From Lithospermum erythrorhizon (taxonomy: Eukaryota > Streptophyta > Magnoliopsida > Boraginales > Boraginaceae): DNA of 64,000 bases. A program made the translations under genes and the position numbers. Below, in pieces: positions 24,567 through 36,750 of the stretch. Under the pieces are notes generated by a model, which worked only from the letters and a program-made list of their open reading frames with translations, was not told the DNA's origin and ran no database searches. Numbering within the stretch: the stretch's first letter is position 1; each line of letters starts with the position of its first letter. The stretch is taken from assembly GCA_019722365.1 (NCBI GenBank), contig JADFUC010001346.1:868001-932000 (forward strand), written 5' to 3'.

Positions 24567-25450
24567 TGTTAGCCTAGATTTAACCTTAGAGGGGGGGTGA
24601 ATAAGGTTTTAAGTTAAGTTATTAACTTTTTCGAAGTTTAGTTTAATAACTGAATTAATGAACAAAAGCGAATATAGACTAACGCGATGCACCAACTACT
24701 CCAAGCTCGAGAACGATTACTAACAATATAAATAATCAAATTGATTAGCAAAATTAAGAATACTTGGAAAGTAAAGCAGTGTATGAGCAAATACGATATT
24801 ATCGCTTAACGAGCTTCTGCCTCTATCGCCGACCGTCTAAGCCCAACTCCTGATTTTCAAGTAAAGATAACTAGCTCAAGAAATGTTTTATTACACACAA
24901 AGCCAACTTCTCTCTAAGACTATTATCAAAAACACTCAGCCTCCAACTAAATGTACCCAAGCTACCCGCTAAGGATTTCAACTCCCTAATCAACCTAGAT
25001 TGGGGTGAAAACCCAAGAACACACTCCCGTGGATAAGAACCCTATGGCTTCCCACAATGATTTCACCAATACAATAAAAGATTAAGAAATGTAATTTTCA
25101 CAATAACTAGAAACTCTTACCAAAGATAATGCATTTAATTAAACGTAGAGTTGCGACTTTTGCCTTTTGATTTGCAAAATTTAATCGAATGCTCGTAAAA
25201 ATAACGTCAAAAAGATTTGGTAAAGTTTTGTTTTAAAAGAAGAGGCTTTAAATAGCTTAATAAAAATTTAAGGCCGAAAAGGTTCGCATCGTGATCTGCA
25301 CGTGGTCTCACAGAGCCCTCTCAGATCGGGAGCAACGGTCATAAGCCCGTTTCAGATAGACTTCGGTCTCGAAGATAGTCCCCGACGACGGCACTCGACC
25401 TCCTCGAGGTTGAGGCCTCGATTTTTCGTCAATTTTCTTTCTAAAATAAA
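24567..25450 (-). mobile_element. Putative 5' LTR of the copia element
   Basis: The inner edge is well placed: on the plus strand the LTR begins TGTTAGCC at 24567, next to the primer binding site, followed by a seven-G run. The outer edge is uncertain and 25450 is an estimate. No second copy was found to confirm the length. Confidence 0.55.
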
Positions 25451-25559
25451 GACCATTTCAAGCCAATTCTTCTAAAACGAATGACACATACTATTTGTAC
25501 GACTTTCAACCATTTAATCAATCTGTTTATACTAGGATTAGAAATTACGACCATCGATT

Positions 25560-28500
25560 TTAAAACACAATAAGATTAAATTCCTGTACCCATTATTTAG
25601 CTTCTGCCAAACGCCTATAAACAATAAAGAACACGAGCCTCGAAGGTTGGCGCTTCGATACTATCCATTTAGCCTCCGAATATCCCGACACATTTAAAAT
25701 ATTAACATATTAAGGAATAACCCGAATACATGTTCACTAAAACTGATTACCGATTAAACAATTTGTTATCTTCAAAATAGGTTCGAATGGAATACCATTA
25801 TTCAACAAATAACAACACATTTTAAAGAAAGCATTAACGTCGGATTTATATTGAATAAAAAACTTTAGTATAATCTTAATTGGCTCTAAAACTAAATTAA
25901 TTCATAACAATATTTCCAATTATTATATGCGAAATGAAATTATAATATCTATCAACCGAGCATGCTTTCATAAAATTTTGTGATTTCTTCCCTTATACAT
26001 ATATACGCATCTAACTAAGAGATCATGTTCTAGCTTCCATCTAGCTTCAACATCCAAAATTAATTTTTATACTTCTACCTGAAAGTTTTCCTCAACAATT
26101 TTTTATATTCATGTTTTCTTACCCCGCCATTAACAACTAAATTAACGACCTTTACGAATCGGGTAAAAATAAACTCATCCTCAAACAACTTTGATTCCAT
26201 CTCTTTAGCAACTAATCAGCGACGCGATATAAACATCTAACACGAATAGCTTCACTAAAATCGTTTAATCGCAACTTTAGTTTTTCAATTGAAACATTAT
26301 TACCAGATGCATTATCAAATGAAATTGAAACAAATTTTATTCAAACATTTATAATCTTCTCAAGCATTACGAAAGATACCTTTCCGAATTGAATATTGTT
26401 ATATTTAGAAATTGATCTAAATATACAATTCTCCTTTCAGAAGACCCACTTTATCAATCCAACGTATTAATGTTACTCACATTATATCAAAATCCTCAAA
26501 GACAACAATATCACTAGCTTCAAACACATTTTTATAAGGCAAAGTCGAAAGAGTTTCACCTAAGAGTTTTTCAAGCTTTTAAAATATTTAAAAAGATAGT
26601 GTTCGCAGTAGTACGTGACACAAGCAATGGGAGAACGGCATTTTGAATCCACTAATGAACGCCATTCATCACAACGATTAAAAGTGCAAAGAACTACCGA
26701 CATAAATTTTATACTTTCCATCATATAAGCCAAATCATTAAAAAGAAATTCACTGCCTGGGGGGATTAATTGTTCCTCAGATACCACCTCCCCCATTGAC
26801 GCATACCGCTTGTCCTTAAAATCTTACGACCTACTGTCAGTTTGAAGAAGACGACGGCCTCTTCATTACCCCCAACGCTTTTCTCGCGGATAAAATTTCC
26901 TTTTCCTTCAAGCTTAAACATGTTACTTGATTTATTACCTGGCCGGCCTCAAAATATCACAAATCCACGGAATCTTTTCCTTTCATCACTAGTATCCGTA
27001 GCACTGACGAGTTAATAACTGTATTTCATCCATACGACATCATCCTCTAAATTAACATAATCATTGTATTATTACTGGAAGACTAAAGAAACTCACTTTC
27101 GAGCATTTTGAACAACATTATACTGTGCCATTAATTTAGAAGAACAAATATCACACTTAAAAAAAAGTTGATGTAGTATCAATCGAACCTGAGACGGGAT
27201 AAAGTGCAGTTCATAGATTGCAACCTAACAAGCCTCCACGACTCACAGATAGAATCCTGTACTTCGACGAAACTCAGACTTCAATATAATTCTTACACTT
27301 CAATAAAAAATAAGTACCCAGTATCAGAATCGCTAGGAAAGAGATCAGTCATGGTAAACGAACGGCGTGTCGAGATTTTGTTATTTCTTCGAGATTACTT
27401 ACAAAAGATCATGTATCCGCGAGGAAACGAAGCGAAGAGTCCAATTTTTTTATAGAGCTTCCACGGTGTCTTTTTAACTTTTTCTCAGAATAAACGTGGT
27501 AATCGCGAATGTTACTCAATGCTTAGTACAAAAGAGTCGCTATTCACCATCGAACTAAACGCGTAATGTTTGATCAAACGTTACTACATTTATCCATAAA
27601 AAGTAAACAAGTTATTAAATTATACCATAAAAATTAGTCAAGCCGATCAAAACGCGGGTATCACAGGATCAAAACGTTACTACGCTTATGACAAATAATC
27701 ATACTATCCGTTGGGATCAAACACGGTAACGCTATCAAACGGTACCACGCTTGCTGCAAAACAGTCAAAAACATTTTCTGGATCTATAAATAAATAATTT
27801 TTCTTGTTCGATAATCACAACCATCAACTTAATCAATTTAGAATTGTTTCTTAGCATATTCTTCACTACGCCCGAAGAAAGTTAATTCCCATTGAAGGTC
27901 GCCAGAAGAGATTTTTCAAGGTTATCAAAACCCATACGACGAAAAGCGCTCATACTACCTCCGCCTTTGTTCGGCGTATCAACTTTTGTACAAGTGAACA
28001 GAACTAGTTACCAATACGAGTTTACGTTGTTAAAATTGAAAACGGAAATGAGGATTTACGAATTAAACACATCATGCTTCACTGACGGGCGACTTGTGCA
28101 ACGTTACGACATAACCTATGCGACTTTGTAACCTTCAAGTTTCATCACGAAAGCTTTTAACGTAATCATCAGACGATTCGCTGGTCAATTTGTACAAAGA
28201 TTAGCGGCCATGGTAAGTTAATCTATCAGATCTTAAACTACCTATTGAACGTACACAAGTCGTTTATTTATTGTGAAATTGTTCACCTCATCAATGTCAA
28301 TTTTTTGCAATAAACTACACCATTAAAGCTAAAAGTTTTAATGCCAAAACGCATCGGATAAACGCGCCTGCTGCAGAAACACCACGCAAGACAAAGAGCC
28401 ACGCAAGTGCCCCAGCCCCTTAAAAGCGGCCTGGCCGAATAGGCTATATTAATTCTTAATCCGCTGGTCCTACCGGTCTGGCGAACACGGGCCCTCAAAC

Positions 28501-28580
28501 TCGCGACACGGGCCGGCCTGCCCGAATGCATTAATGCCTAGTCGTTAAAAAGAGCAACCCAAAATCTTAAAAACACATAA
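25560..28580 (-). mobile_element. Decayed hAT transposon, copy A
   Basis: A stretch with hAT transposase remains on the minus strand (26080..27190) is followed by a zone dense in the words ACGTTACTACGC, CGGTAACGCT and GGTACCACGC (27575..27760) and a GC-rich end (28420-28540, with GGCCTGGCCGAATAGGC and CGGGCCGGCCTGCCCG). The whole is diverged from, but colinear with, 42430..45180. The right end resembles the terminus at 58215. The left edge is approximate. Confidence 0.55.
26080..27190 (-). pseudogene. hAT (Ac-like) transposase pseudogene
   Basis: On the minus strand, FDNASGNNVSIEKLKLRL (about 26278..26325) followed by AIRVRC (about 26230..26245) matches the hAT transposase block 'FDNASANDVAI..LK......F.VRC..H' before the RNase-H-like core. 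The His expected a few residues after VRC is lost. A 78-codon open frame (26560..26796) precedes it without a recognised motif. Stops are frequent. A diverged second copy lies at 43500..44330. Confidence 0.5.
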
Positions 28581-30890
28581 AAACCTACCTACCAATTGAT
28601 CTATCTATATTTTTTGTAGCTTAACTGAACCATCATGTCCACCCTGCAGAAGCCCATACATACCACATTCTTTGGTCCTATTTCAATTCCTTATTAGTCC
28701 ATCTTGGAGCCTGTCCACGTTTTCGGTCCATCTCGAATGATTTTTATCCATAAGAAGCCGCTAAGACTTCATATAAAATTTCCATACAAATAACTTAATT
28801 TTAATCGAGGTGTTATCTTTTGATAAATTGTGAGGACATGAAGAGAACATCCGATGCCTATTTTATTTTCTTTTGTGAATATTTATAGTATAGTTATACA
28901 GGATTGAAACTTCATCTCAAAAATGAAAAATAATTATTTAATCCAATTCAAATTAGATTACGGTTTTCAGACATCAAAATTTTTACTACAAAATAATTAA
29001 ATTTATTTAGACTTAATTTAACGTTATTTATAATGCAACCACAATTAAAAGAATGTCACGCTAATGATTAGGTTTTCGATTAAATCCCTAAATTCAAATC
29101 AAACCCTGTGACGAATTTAGTGTTCCCCGTGAAATCAAGCCCTGAGTTAATCTAAGTCAAAGAATAAGGGTTTCTTATCGTTAATTAACCCTGAACCCAA
29201 ATAGCTCTGAGAAAATGGCTCATGTCAAATAAAATCAGGCCTCTAAAAACCCTAATTTTACTGGGATTAAAAGCAAATAAATGGATGCTTTAAGGCTGTT
29301 TACTAAATTGTTAATCTGGCAACTGCTAAATTAAGACTCCACAAGTTTTCAGGGTTCAACCATGTCTATGGCGTTACGCGGTCCAAATCTTATCTTGCAA
29401 GCATCATGTCTAAAAGTGTCCCGTGGAAGTCAATACGAAAAATATGCTTCGACCTAAAAGAATCCGAACCTTCCTACACCTCAAAATGATGCCCAAAGCG
29501 GCGACTGGGTGATCATAATTCAAAATCAAACGGTTCAGATTCGCTGCAATTCAAATCTGGCCGTGACCGCGATCCACTGAATCAAACCGCCAACGTAGTT
29601 TGAAACATTCGCCTGTAAACCTATAAATACCCCCCCCTCATTTTGACCGAAATTCCATAGACAAAAATACCAAAACACACAAAACCCTCGAGAAAATCGA
29701 GAACGATCTCGAATTTAAGTTAAATCTTGAAGACCGGCCAGAAAAATACCACGCGGCTTTTAAACACCTCCAAAGGCCATGGACAGGCGATTGAATAAGG
29801 ATTACTTGACAAACGAATAATCCTTAAAGTTTAAGGAAATCTGATGAGAATCTGACGTAGCGTTCTATTAACGCTCGAAAATTCACATTAAACTATATAC
29901 CGATTATTTGGAAAACTTACTAACACCGATAAAATTTCATGTTTGATCAATAAATCCCAAATATGTGTGAATAAACTCGAAATGGCTTAGTCCCTTTATC
30001 CTGATTCCTATTATGAAGCACTGCCAAGACTGCTTCATTGATTTATCATCAATGTTTTAAATGCCCACCTTCATATCAACATCATCACTACAACAATGTG
30101 CTCAAGTGTCAGTTGTAGCACGTCAAGCCGACATAACTTCTAAAGCTTAAACTGTTGGTGCCAAATTCACTAGTCCCAAGGAAGAATCTCAATAAGCCCC
30201 AAGCTGGCTAAATTCACTCAAAATTCCCACGCGTCATATCCTAAATCCTAATTTCATTAAAGAATGTTCAAGCGCCGCTTATAAGATAAAGCAGTTAGTT
30301 AACGCTGTTTAACACTGCCATGTCATTCCATGTATCAAGCTCTGAGTATTGTCTCAAATCGTCATATCAAGACAAGTTTGTCAAAGATGTCAAGATCTCA
30401 AGCCACCGTCCCACCACAAAAAGCGGATAATTAAATATTAAAGCCCCATCAAGCGCTTATAAATTTATCCACCACGTAAGCCCCACCAAAGTATGCCCAG
30501 CAGCCCCACTCGCAACGCTCAGCATCAAGTTCAAAGAAGTTTAAAAGTAGACCGAGACGTTTCCCAAGCACTCCAAGATCATAAATCAACACGAATACGT
30601 CAAGCAAGATTCTGCCTACCATATCCAAAGCCCAAATCGCCTCAAGTTCATCAAGACAGATACATTCAAATTGTAGAAATTTCTATCCAACTAAATAAAG
30701 TTTCAAGTCAGTCAAATCAATCAAATCAAAGCCAAGCCAATCAAATCGAATCATCCAAGCTGTTTCTATCGCCTCAAATCGTCAGCCAAGAAGTCAGACA
30801 TCTTCACAAATCACAAGAACGCTAGTGACTCATAATGGACAAATGATCATCTTTGATTCGATAAACTCAGACACCGGTAAATTTTCTCCA
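28581..30890 (+). mobile_element. LTR-like retrotransposon remnants
   Basis: At 29622..29629 a TATAAATA follows an A/C-rich stretch and is followed by a run of C and an AC-rich leader with CCCTCGAGAAAATCGAGAAC, an arrangement typical of Ty3/gypsy LTR promoters. A second LTR-style block at about 30120-30860 has CTTATAAATTTATCC at about 30460 and a long CAA/TCAA-rich plus strand. The open frame 30493..30825 lies in this low-complexity DNA and is not considered a gene. Element borders could not be fixed. Confidence 0.35.
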
Positions 30891-31808
30891 CAATAAATTT
30901 TATTTTCACTCCCTATCATAAATAATAAAAATTCTTCTTTGCATTACAGGTTTCACTTTTCTAGCAACGTTTTTTGATATTAATAACTTTCCCCCCTTAT
31001 TCTAATAACTAAAATCTACAATGTTATTAGAGTTGTTTTTAATTACTCCGTATAATGTTTTTGGTATATATAGATGTCCCAAAAGATAAATGCATGCACT
31101 AGTAGTTCTACATCGAGTTTGGAGTTGTAGAAAACAAGTGCCTAATAACAAGACAAGGGCACGAAACAATGTCATGTTTATTCCCCTCACTTTCATCACC
31201 CTAATAAGCTAATGAGTATTTAGCTTGCAAAGGTCTCAAATCAACATCTGACAATATATCATAGAGAATTCAACAAGAATACTCCTTATTCCAATTTATT
31301 AATAAGCAGTAGCTCAAATAAACTCACTTGCCTAGTTGCCTTGTTCATTTCTCTTCTTTGATTCCACTATTTATTGGCTTATTGCATCTTAATTCTCTTC
31401 TTCTTTACATCTCACACTCATCATCCTCCCTCCATCCCCGCCCCTCTCTCATCAATATAATAGATCCAAAACCCTTTAGTTCAGTATGACCTAAAAGACT
31501 TTCCTCTCTCAATAAGCAAATAAAGAAGTGATCAATGAGGAAGTTTCATATAAGCTTAGTGCCTAAATTGTTTCATATACATATGTTAAAAGAAATCCAA
31601 TAATAAATTGTTCAGGGTTCATTTAATTTTGTTTCTTCATTTTCTTGACTAGAAGTTAGCTTATAGCAGAGGCATGTGATTACATGAAAGATCCTTACCT
31701 GCTCCAATTTGGTCTACAAGTGTAGTATACAAAAAGGGTATCAAAAATCATTCCAAAATTTCATAATTATCCATCACCAGCTTCTAATTTCCAGTTTAGT
31801 CCTTAGCC
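30891..31808 (+). promoter_or_regulatory. Upstream region and probable promoter of the AHL gene
   Basis: No coding sequence is seen here. A pyrimidine-rich stretch (about 31375-31450, CTCTTCTTCTTTACATC and CCCCTCTCTCATC) is followed by CAATATAATAGATCC (about 31453), a possible TATA element, and later CATATAAGC (about 31547). Pyrimidine patches near transcription starts are common in plant core promoters. The precise start cannot be read. Confidence 0.35.
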
Positions 31809-32654
31809 ATGATGAGCAAACACAATCATCATCATCAAGAAACATCCATGATTAAAAACATCAACTCAAAAAAAGGTAAAGGGAGAGTAGAAGAGGATTA
31901 TTGTTCTGATGATATAGATGATGATTCTAAAGAAGGAGCTCTTGAAGTAGCCACCCATCAACGAAGACCTAGAGGCCGTCCCCCGGGTGCCAAGAACAAG
32001 CCAAAACCACCAATCTTGGTCACCCGAGACAGCCCTAGTGCTCTCCATAGCCATATTTTGGAGGTTGCCTCTGGTCTTGATGTAATCCAAAGCATAGCTC
32101 AATTTTCAAGAAGGCGACAACTTGGGGTTTGTATACTAGATGGAAATGGCTCAGTCATGAATGTTACTCTAAGACAACCTTTTTCTCCAGGGGCAGTTTT
32201 TCTCCAGGGTAGATTTGAGATCTTGAACTTGAAAGGGACGTTTTTGCCAGGCTCAGCTCAGCCCGGATCAACTGGTTTGACGGTGTTGTTAGCCGGTGTG
32301 GAAGGTCGAGTAGTTGGAGGGAGTGTGATGGGGTCACTCATAGCTGCTGGGGATGTTATGGTGGTTGCTGCAACTTTTGGGAGTGCTAATTATGAGAGAT
32401 TGCCTATTGAGGGTTTTGAACAGGCGGGCATGGCGAATAATAACCACGCCCTATTGGCTAATAGGGGTGGTGACCCTGCTAGAAACTCGCCTCCTGTGGG
32501 AAGTGGATCTAGCGGAGGTCACCACCATAGTGATGAGCTACCCGAGAGCTCATCACATATGGCCTATGGTTTTCCAACAAGTATGTTGCCTAATGGTATG
32601 CAATTAGGTCATGAGGCTTTTGGGAATTGGTCTCACTCTAGGCCACCTTATTGA
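31809..32654 (+). CDS. AT-hook motif nuclear-localized (AHL) protein, clade A / type I
   Basis: A nuclear DNA-binding regulator of 281 residues in one uninterrupted exon, as is usual for clade A AHLs. Residues 1-50 are His-rich then acidic. A single AT-hook with the type I extension lies at 53-68 ([16 protein letters not shown]) and binds the minor groove of AT-rich DNA. The PPC/DUF296 domain spans about 76-203, with the core GRFEIL at 134-139 needed for partner contacts and trimer formation in this family, then [12 protein letters not shown] and ERLPIE. The C-terminal tail is Gly/Ser/His-rich. Family members regulate growth, flowering, leaf senescence and vascular boundaries; which role applies here is unknown. 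ATG-ATG at the start leaves a 1-residue ambiguity. The smaller open frames in this span are shadows. Confidence 0.95.
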   Translation: MMSKHNHHHQETSMIKNINSKKGKGRVEEDYCSDDIDDDSKEGALEVATHQRRPRGRPPGAKNKPKPPILVTRDSPSALHSHILEVASGLDVIQSIAQFSRRRQLGVCILDGNGSVMNVTLRQPFSPGAVFLQGRFEILNLKGTFLPGSAQPGSTGLTVLLAGVEGRVVGGSVMGSLIAAGDVMVVAATFGSANYERLPIEGFEQAGMANNNHALLANRGGDPARNSPPVGSGSSGGHHHSDELPESSSHMAYGFPTSMLPNGMQLGHEAFGNWSHSRPPY

Positions 32655-34527
32655 GATAAAAACTTTGAGAAATGAAAGAGCTTCTTCATTGAGGTAATTA
32701 TGCATCAAAATTTTCAAGTTTGGTAGGAGGAAGAAGTTTTTGAGGTGGAGAAGGGCATTTCAATGAAGTAAAGAGGGGATTTATATATATCATGCTCTTC
32801 ATGTATATTAAAATATAATGTCTTTATAATATTTACTTGCTTTGTGATTGAAATAATAAAATATGGTTTGCTTTTTTGAGAAATAAATTACCTATTTCTA
32901 TCTGTTCTCTTGGTTTACTTGATTTATTAATTCACATTGTGTTACTTAAAGTACGTACCATTTCTATCTGCATCTCCAGTTCATCTTTGCTGGAACATAA
33001 GTTATTATATATTCATTTAATTTATTCTTGTATTCAATAGTTAGTGATGAGTTGTGATCTTATGGCGGGTAATCTATTTTTAATAATAGATGGAAATCTT
33101 TTATTGTAACATGCTGGGATGTTCTTCATGACGAAACTTTTTGCAATAATTCAGAAAATTAAAAAAAAAAAAAGAGGGTGGATGGATTAAACAATAACAA
33201 TTCTCCTATATTTTTCCAAATAAAATTAAAGTTGTCTTCACTATATATATATAACTCCATATCTTACCTTTTCAAATAAGACCCTCGATTAATCTAAAAT
33301 AATAATTATATATTACCTTTTTAAATCTAGTGTAATAAGAGTCTAAAACATCACATTTTATTAACAGAGGGAGACATGCCCTCAGTGACCATTATTTAAC
33401 CATTAGATTTTTAGGGATCTTGACTCATGTTAGCATGAATATATAATATTATGTTATTGTTATATACATGTTTTAATTTTTCAACGAGTTTCTCTTTTAA
33501 TTCCATGTTCATCTGTTGTATTATATTGTTTGTTGTTACCGGAATTTTTTTATGTAATTAGATTAGAAGAGAGAAAATTGAAAGCACTACATTCAGCAAT
33601 GAAACACAAGTAATGTGAATATATATACCTTACCAAGTTATCGTTAATGGTGAACATTAATGCAGCATTCTCTCTGAATGATTCGAACTTTCAATAAATT
33701 GTTTAGTTTGCTTAAAGTATGTGATTATATATAAAACTGATTTTAATTGACTATTTAATCTTTGGTGATCAATATACAATATTTTAATGAAAATGTAATT
33801 ATTACGATCTGATGTCATGACCCAGAGGCCAACCTATACTTATTCTGGGACACCATTAAAATATGGTAACCAGTCCAGTGTGTTGTATTAGAGGTATAAT
33901 TGTAGCCTGGGTTCAAATAATATACGTTCGTCTCTTTTTTACATTTGTTTTTTTCAACTAGCTGCAGTGATGTTTCTTTCTTATATTTATTTTCTTCAAC
34001 TAGCTACCTTAATTTTTCTCCTATATTTACTCTAATTAATAAATACGTTTTTCATCTTTTTAGGTTTTGTCATCTAATTTATTCAGTTTCCTTTTCTCCA
34101 AATAACATACTAAAAATAAAACTTAACAATCATTATTAAATCTCAATTTTCAATTACAACAATAGTTTTCTCATCTATAATTAATCATTAACTCTTTCTA
34201 ATTTGTTATGAGCCAAATGATAAAGTTTATTTTTTTGTCAACAATAAGGACTAATTGTAAAATTTTAAAAGAAAAATAGACGACAAAATGAAATTACTGA
34301 CGATCCTTATTCTAAGAATATATCATATTGTCAGTTATACCCAATCGCTACGACCCATCTATTATTTTATTCAAATCAAAATTATATGTAAATTAAACAT
34401 TCAAAATATGTTCAATTTAATTATCAAATTAAAAATCAAATGCAACTATGTATCTAAGAACGGATGAAATATAAATAAAATTAAAATAGACTCCGGCCTA
34501 ATTTGCCTCTGGCACTAAAATCTCATA
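32655..34527. other. 3' region of AHL and AT-rich intergenic DNA
   Basis: The AHL 3' UTR appears to run to about 32.88 kb, with AATAAA at 32855..32860. Beyond it is AT-rich DNA with a poly-A run (about 33163) and no coding sequence. The frame 33945..34139 is T-rich and non-coding in appearance. Confidence 0.55.
32855..32860 (+). promoter_or_regulatory. Polyadenylation signal of the AHL gene
   Basis: AATAAA about 200 bases after the stop codon, preceded by a T/G-rich stretch (TTGCTTTGTGATTG), as in plant far-upstream elements. Confidence 0.5.
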
Positions 34528-34706
34528 CTCTTTCCATTTTAAAATATATGATCATCTAGAAAAATTTTACTTTTTAACAATAGTTAATTATTTATAATTT
34601 TTATATACATTTTTACAATTTCAATATAATTTTTCACAATTTTTTAATAAAATATTTTTCATCTAAATAATCATCTATTTTGTATATTTATAATCAGAAT
34701 GAACGG
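34528..34706. mobile_element. Stowaway-like MITE, copy 2
   Basis: The left arm CTCTTTCCATTTTAAAATAT plus ATGATCATCTAGAAAAA is mirrored by the right arm TTTTTCATCTAAATAATCAT plus CTATTTTG, ending GAATGAACGG. The interior matches the element at 12139..12360 in the same orientation. About 180 bp, non-coding. Termini resembling CTCCNTCCGT suggest the Stowaway (Tc1/mariner) group. Confidence 0.55.
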
Positions 34707-36200
34707 ATGCATATGGACATATGTACATTATTAAAGGTGTTCGAGTTTTATGAAACTTCAAACTTTTGTAAGTTTTAATCTAATATGACCCATACCGACC
34801 AGTCCACCACCACCATAAAGGTGAAATAAAGGGAAAAACCGATTGGACGTTTTTTAAGTTACAAAATGTACAGAAGATCCTGAAATGGAAATTACTATAC
34901 TTAAAATTTCATTTTTCCATCTTTTATTAAGGAACACAATCACATCATGTTTATAGAACATACTGTATATGCTATCAACTAATTAATAGATTTTGGGCAT
35001 TTTGTTATATTGGTGATAATCAGATAATGGCAGAACAATTATTACATTTTATAGCAAAAATGTATACAGTCTCTATTCTCTTTTCTAACTCTGCTACTTA
35101 AATTCTCAATATTAATATGAAAAATTATATTAACATACTTCAATATATTTGAAAAAATTTATGTCTCTATATATATAGTATCATTATTGTCGATCATTTT
35201 ATTTCGACGATCCATAGAGCAAGCTTTAATTTATTCAATCTTCAACTTGGGTAGCTATAAAGGTAATAATGCAGTTGCCTAATTCCGTTATATATTTTTA
35301 GGTGGCTGATAACGCCACGTTTCCATATTATGTAATTATGTTCTTAAATATTGGACGGTTGAATGAATATTTAGAATTAAACAACTTCATTACTCCGTAT
35401 GGTCTTATTAGCACCCAAGTAGTGAAGGATCCTAGAGGAATACAAACACGATGCCTCACTACATGATTCACGTGTCAAAGCACTCTAGTTAATCACTGTC
35501 GGCAAGAGGTTTTAGGCTTTTAGCTATATATATATATACTCCCTTAGCTTCCTTTATTTCAAATATAATACGGAGTAAGTCTCAATTATTCTTAGTTAAT
35601 CGGAGTATTTAGTTGCCATGAATTAAGAAAATAAATATACTGAAGTTGCAGTACTTTAAGGATAGGAAGAATAGTATAAAATAAAAAAATTAAATTAAAA
35701 TTTATAAGATACCTTATCTTATAGAAAAATAAATTATGTCGAATGTATAATAAATTGGAACCGAATGAGTATACGACACCCCAGCCATTAATGTCTAAAT
35801 CAAGTGGGGCAAATGGTTTCCATAATTACTTTTTTGCTCCATAATCTAGTGTCTGTAATGGCCAATAAGTCAAATTTTATACTAGCTTTCAAATTGTTCT
35901 CATTTGACTTTCTAAAGTGTGTTGGCACACTTAAATTTGCATTTATGCTTGGCAACTTCTCAAACACTAGAAAGCCAACACTAAGCAACTACGGAGTAAT
36001 TAGTAATTACATTCATAGAGATCCATTGGTGATGGAATCAATTAACCTTACGTAGTGAAACGTAACGCAAGAGATAATGAGCTAGTTGATTCTTTTAATT
36101 TAGTTAATATATTTGAAATTTGAATTAGAGTTTATTTAGTTTTAAAACTAATTTAATTTATTATTATGCAGTATATTTAGCATGGTCCAATATTATCTAG
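34707..36200. other. AT-rich intergenic DNA
   Basis: No gene seen. It contains a TA dinucleotide run at about 35525..35540 and repeated ACGGAGTA-type words (35395, 35570), which may be further MITE ends. Open frames at 35800..36055 on both strands overlap each other. Confidence 0.5.
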
Positions 36201-36731
36201 TGATATGGGTAAAATAAATGATCTGCACTATGTGTACACATATATACATATATGTATCTTACCCAGGAACAAGAATGAGTCCTACGGATTTGGGCCATCC
36301 AACCCAAATACACGTTGGGTCAGTATCCAATCCAGTACATTCTTTTTGTACACTATTGTGCACATTCACCTTCACTACCTTGCCTCTAAGACATCCTCAG
36401 ACTACGCCTATAACACAAGACATTTCACCATTCGGCGAATCACAAAATTTCATCTTTAAGACTTTTCACCCCTATTTGAATCACTACTAACTGATCGTCG
36501 GGAGTTGCTTTTCATGGCCTGGCCCTCTAATTGTTTTCTCGCGCCTAACTACGACCATGAGACATATCACAAAAAAACCATTGGCGAGTCAAGTAATCCA
36601 AAGTTGTGAACACAATATGTCTCCTCGGCGATTTCTACTCGCCAAACCACGTTGATAAACGGTCCGCATTTATTCACCAAGAATTTAACACGATCAAGAT
36701 TGCCCATCCTCAACGAAATTCTAATGGATCA
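36201..36731 (+). repeat. Left LTR of the Ty3-type element
   Basis: Begins TGATATGGGTAAAATAA and ends TAATGGATCA. It shares with the right LTR, in order, CTAAGACATCCTCA, GCCTATAA, AATCACAAAATTTCATCT, GCGCCTAACTACGACCATGA-type, GAGACATATCAC and GATTTCTACT blocks, with many substitutions and indels. Confidence 0.8.
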
Positions 36732-36750
36732 ACGGCGCAGTCTCATGGGA
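36732..36750 (+). other. Decayed primer binding site
   Basis: Directly after the left LTR, ACGGCGCAGTCTCATGGGA resembles the GGCGCCGTCTGTGGGA class of primer sites used by Ty3 Tat/Retand elements, with a few changes. The assignment supports the Ty3 call but is not exact. Confidence 0.5.

Noticed and set aside
30493..30825. 110-codon Ser/Gln-rich plus-strand frame
   Set aside because: Lies in LTR-like low-complexity CAA/TCAA DNA; no domain, promoter or homologous block.
31866..32607. Frames on both strands inside the AHL gene
   Set aside because: Shadows of the 281-codon AHL frame.
33905..33925. tRNA T-loop-like GGGTTCAAATAA
   Set aside because: No acceptor, D or anticodon arms can be paired around it.
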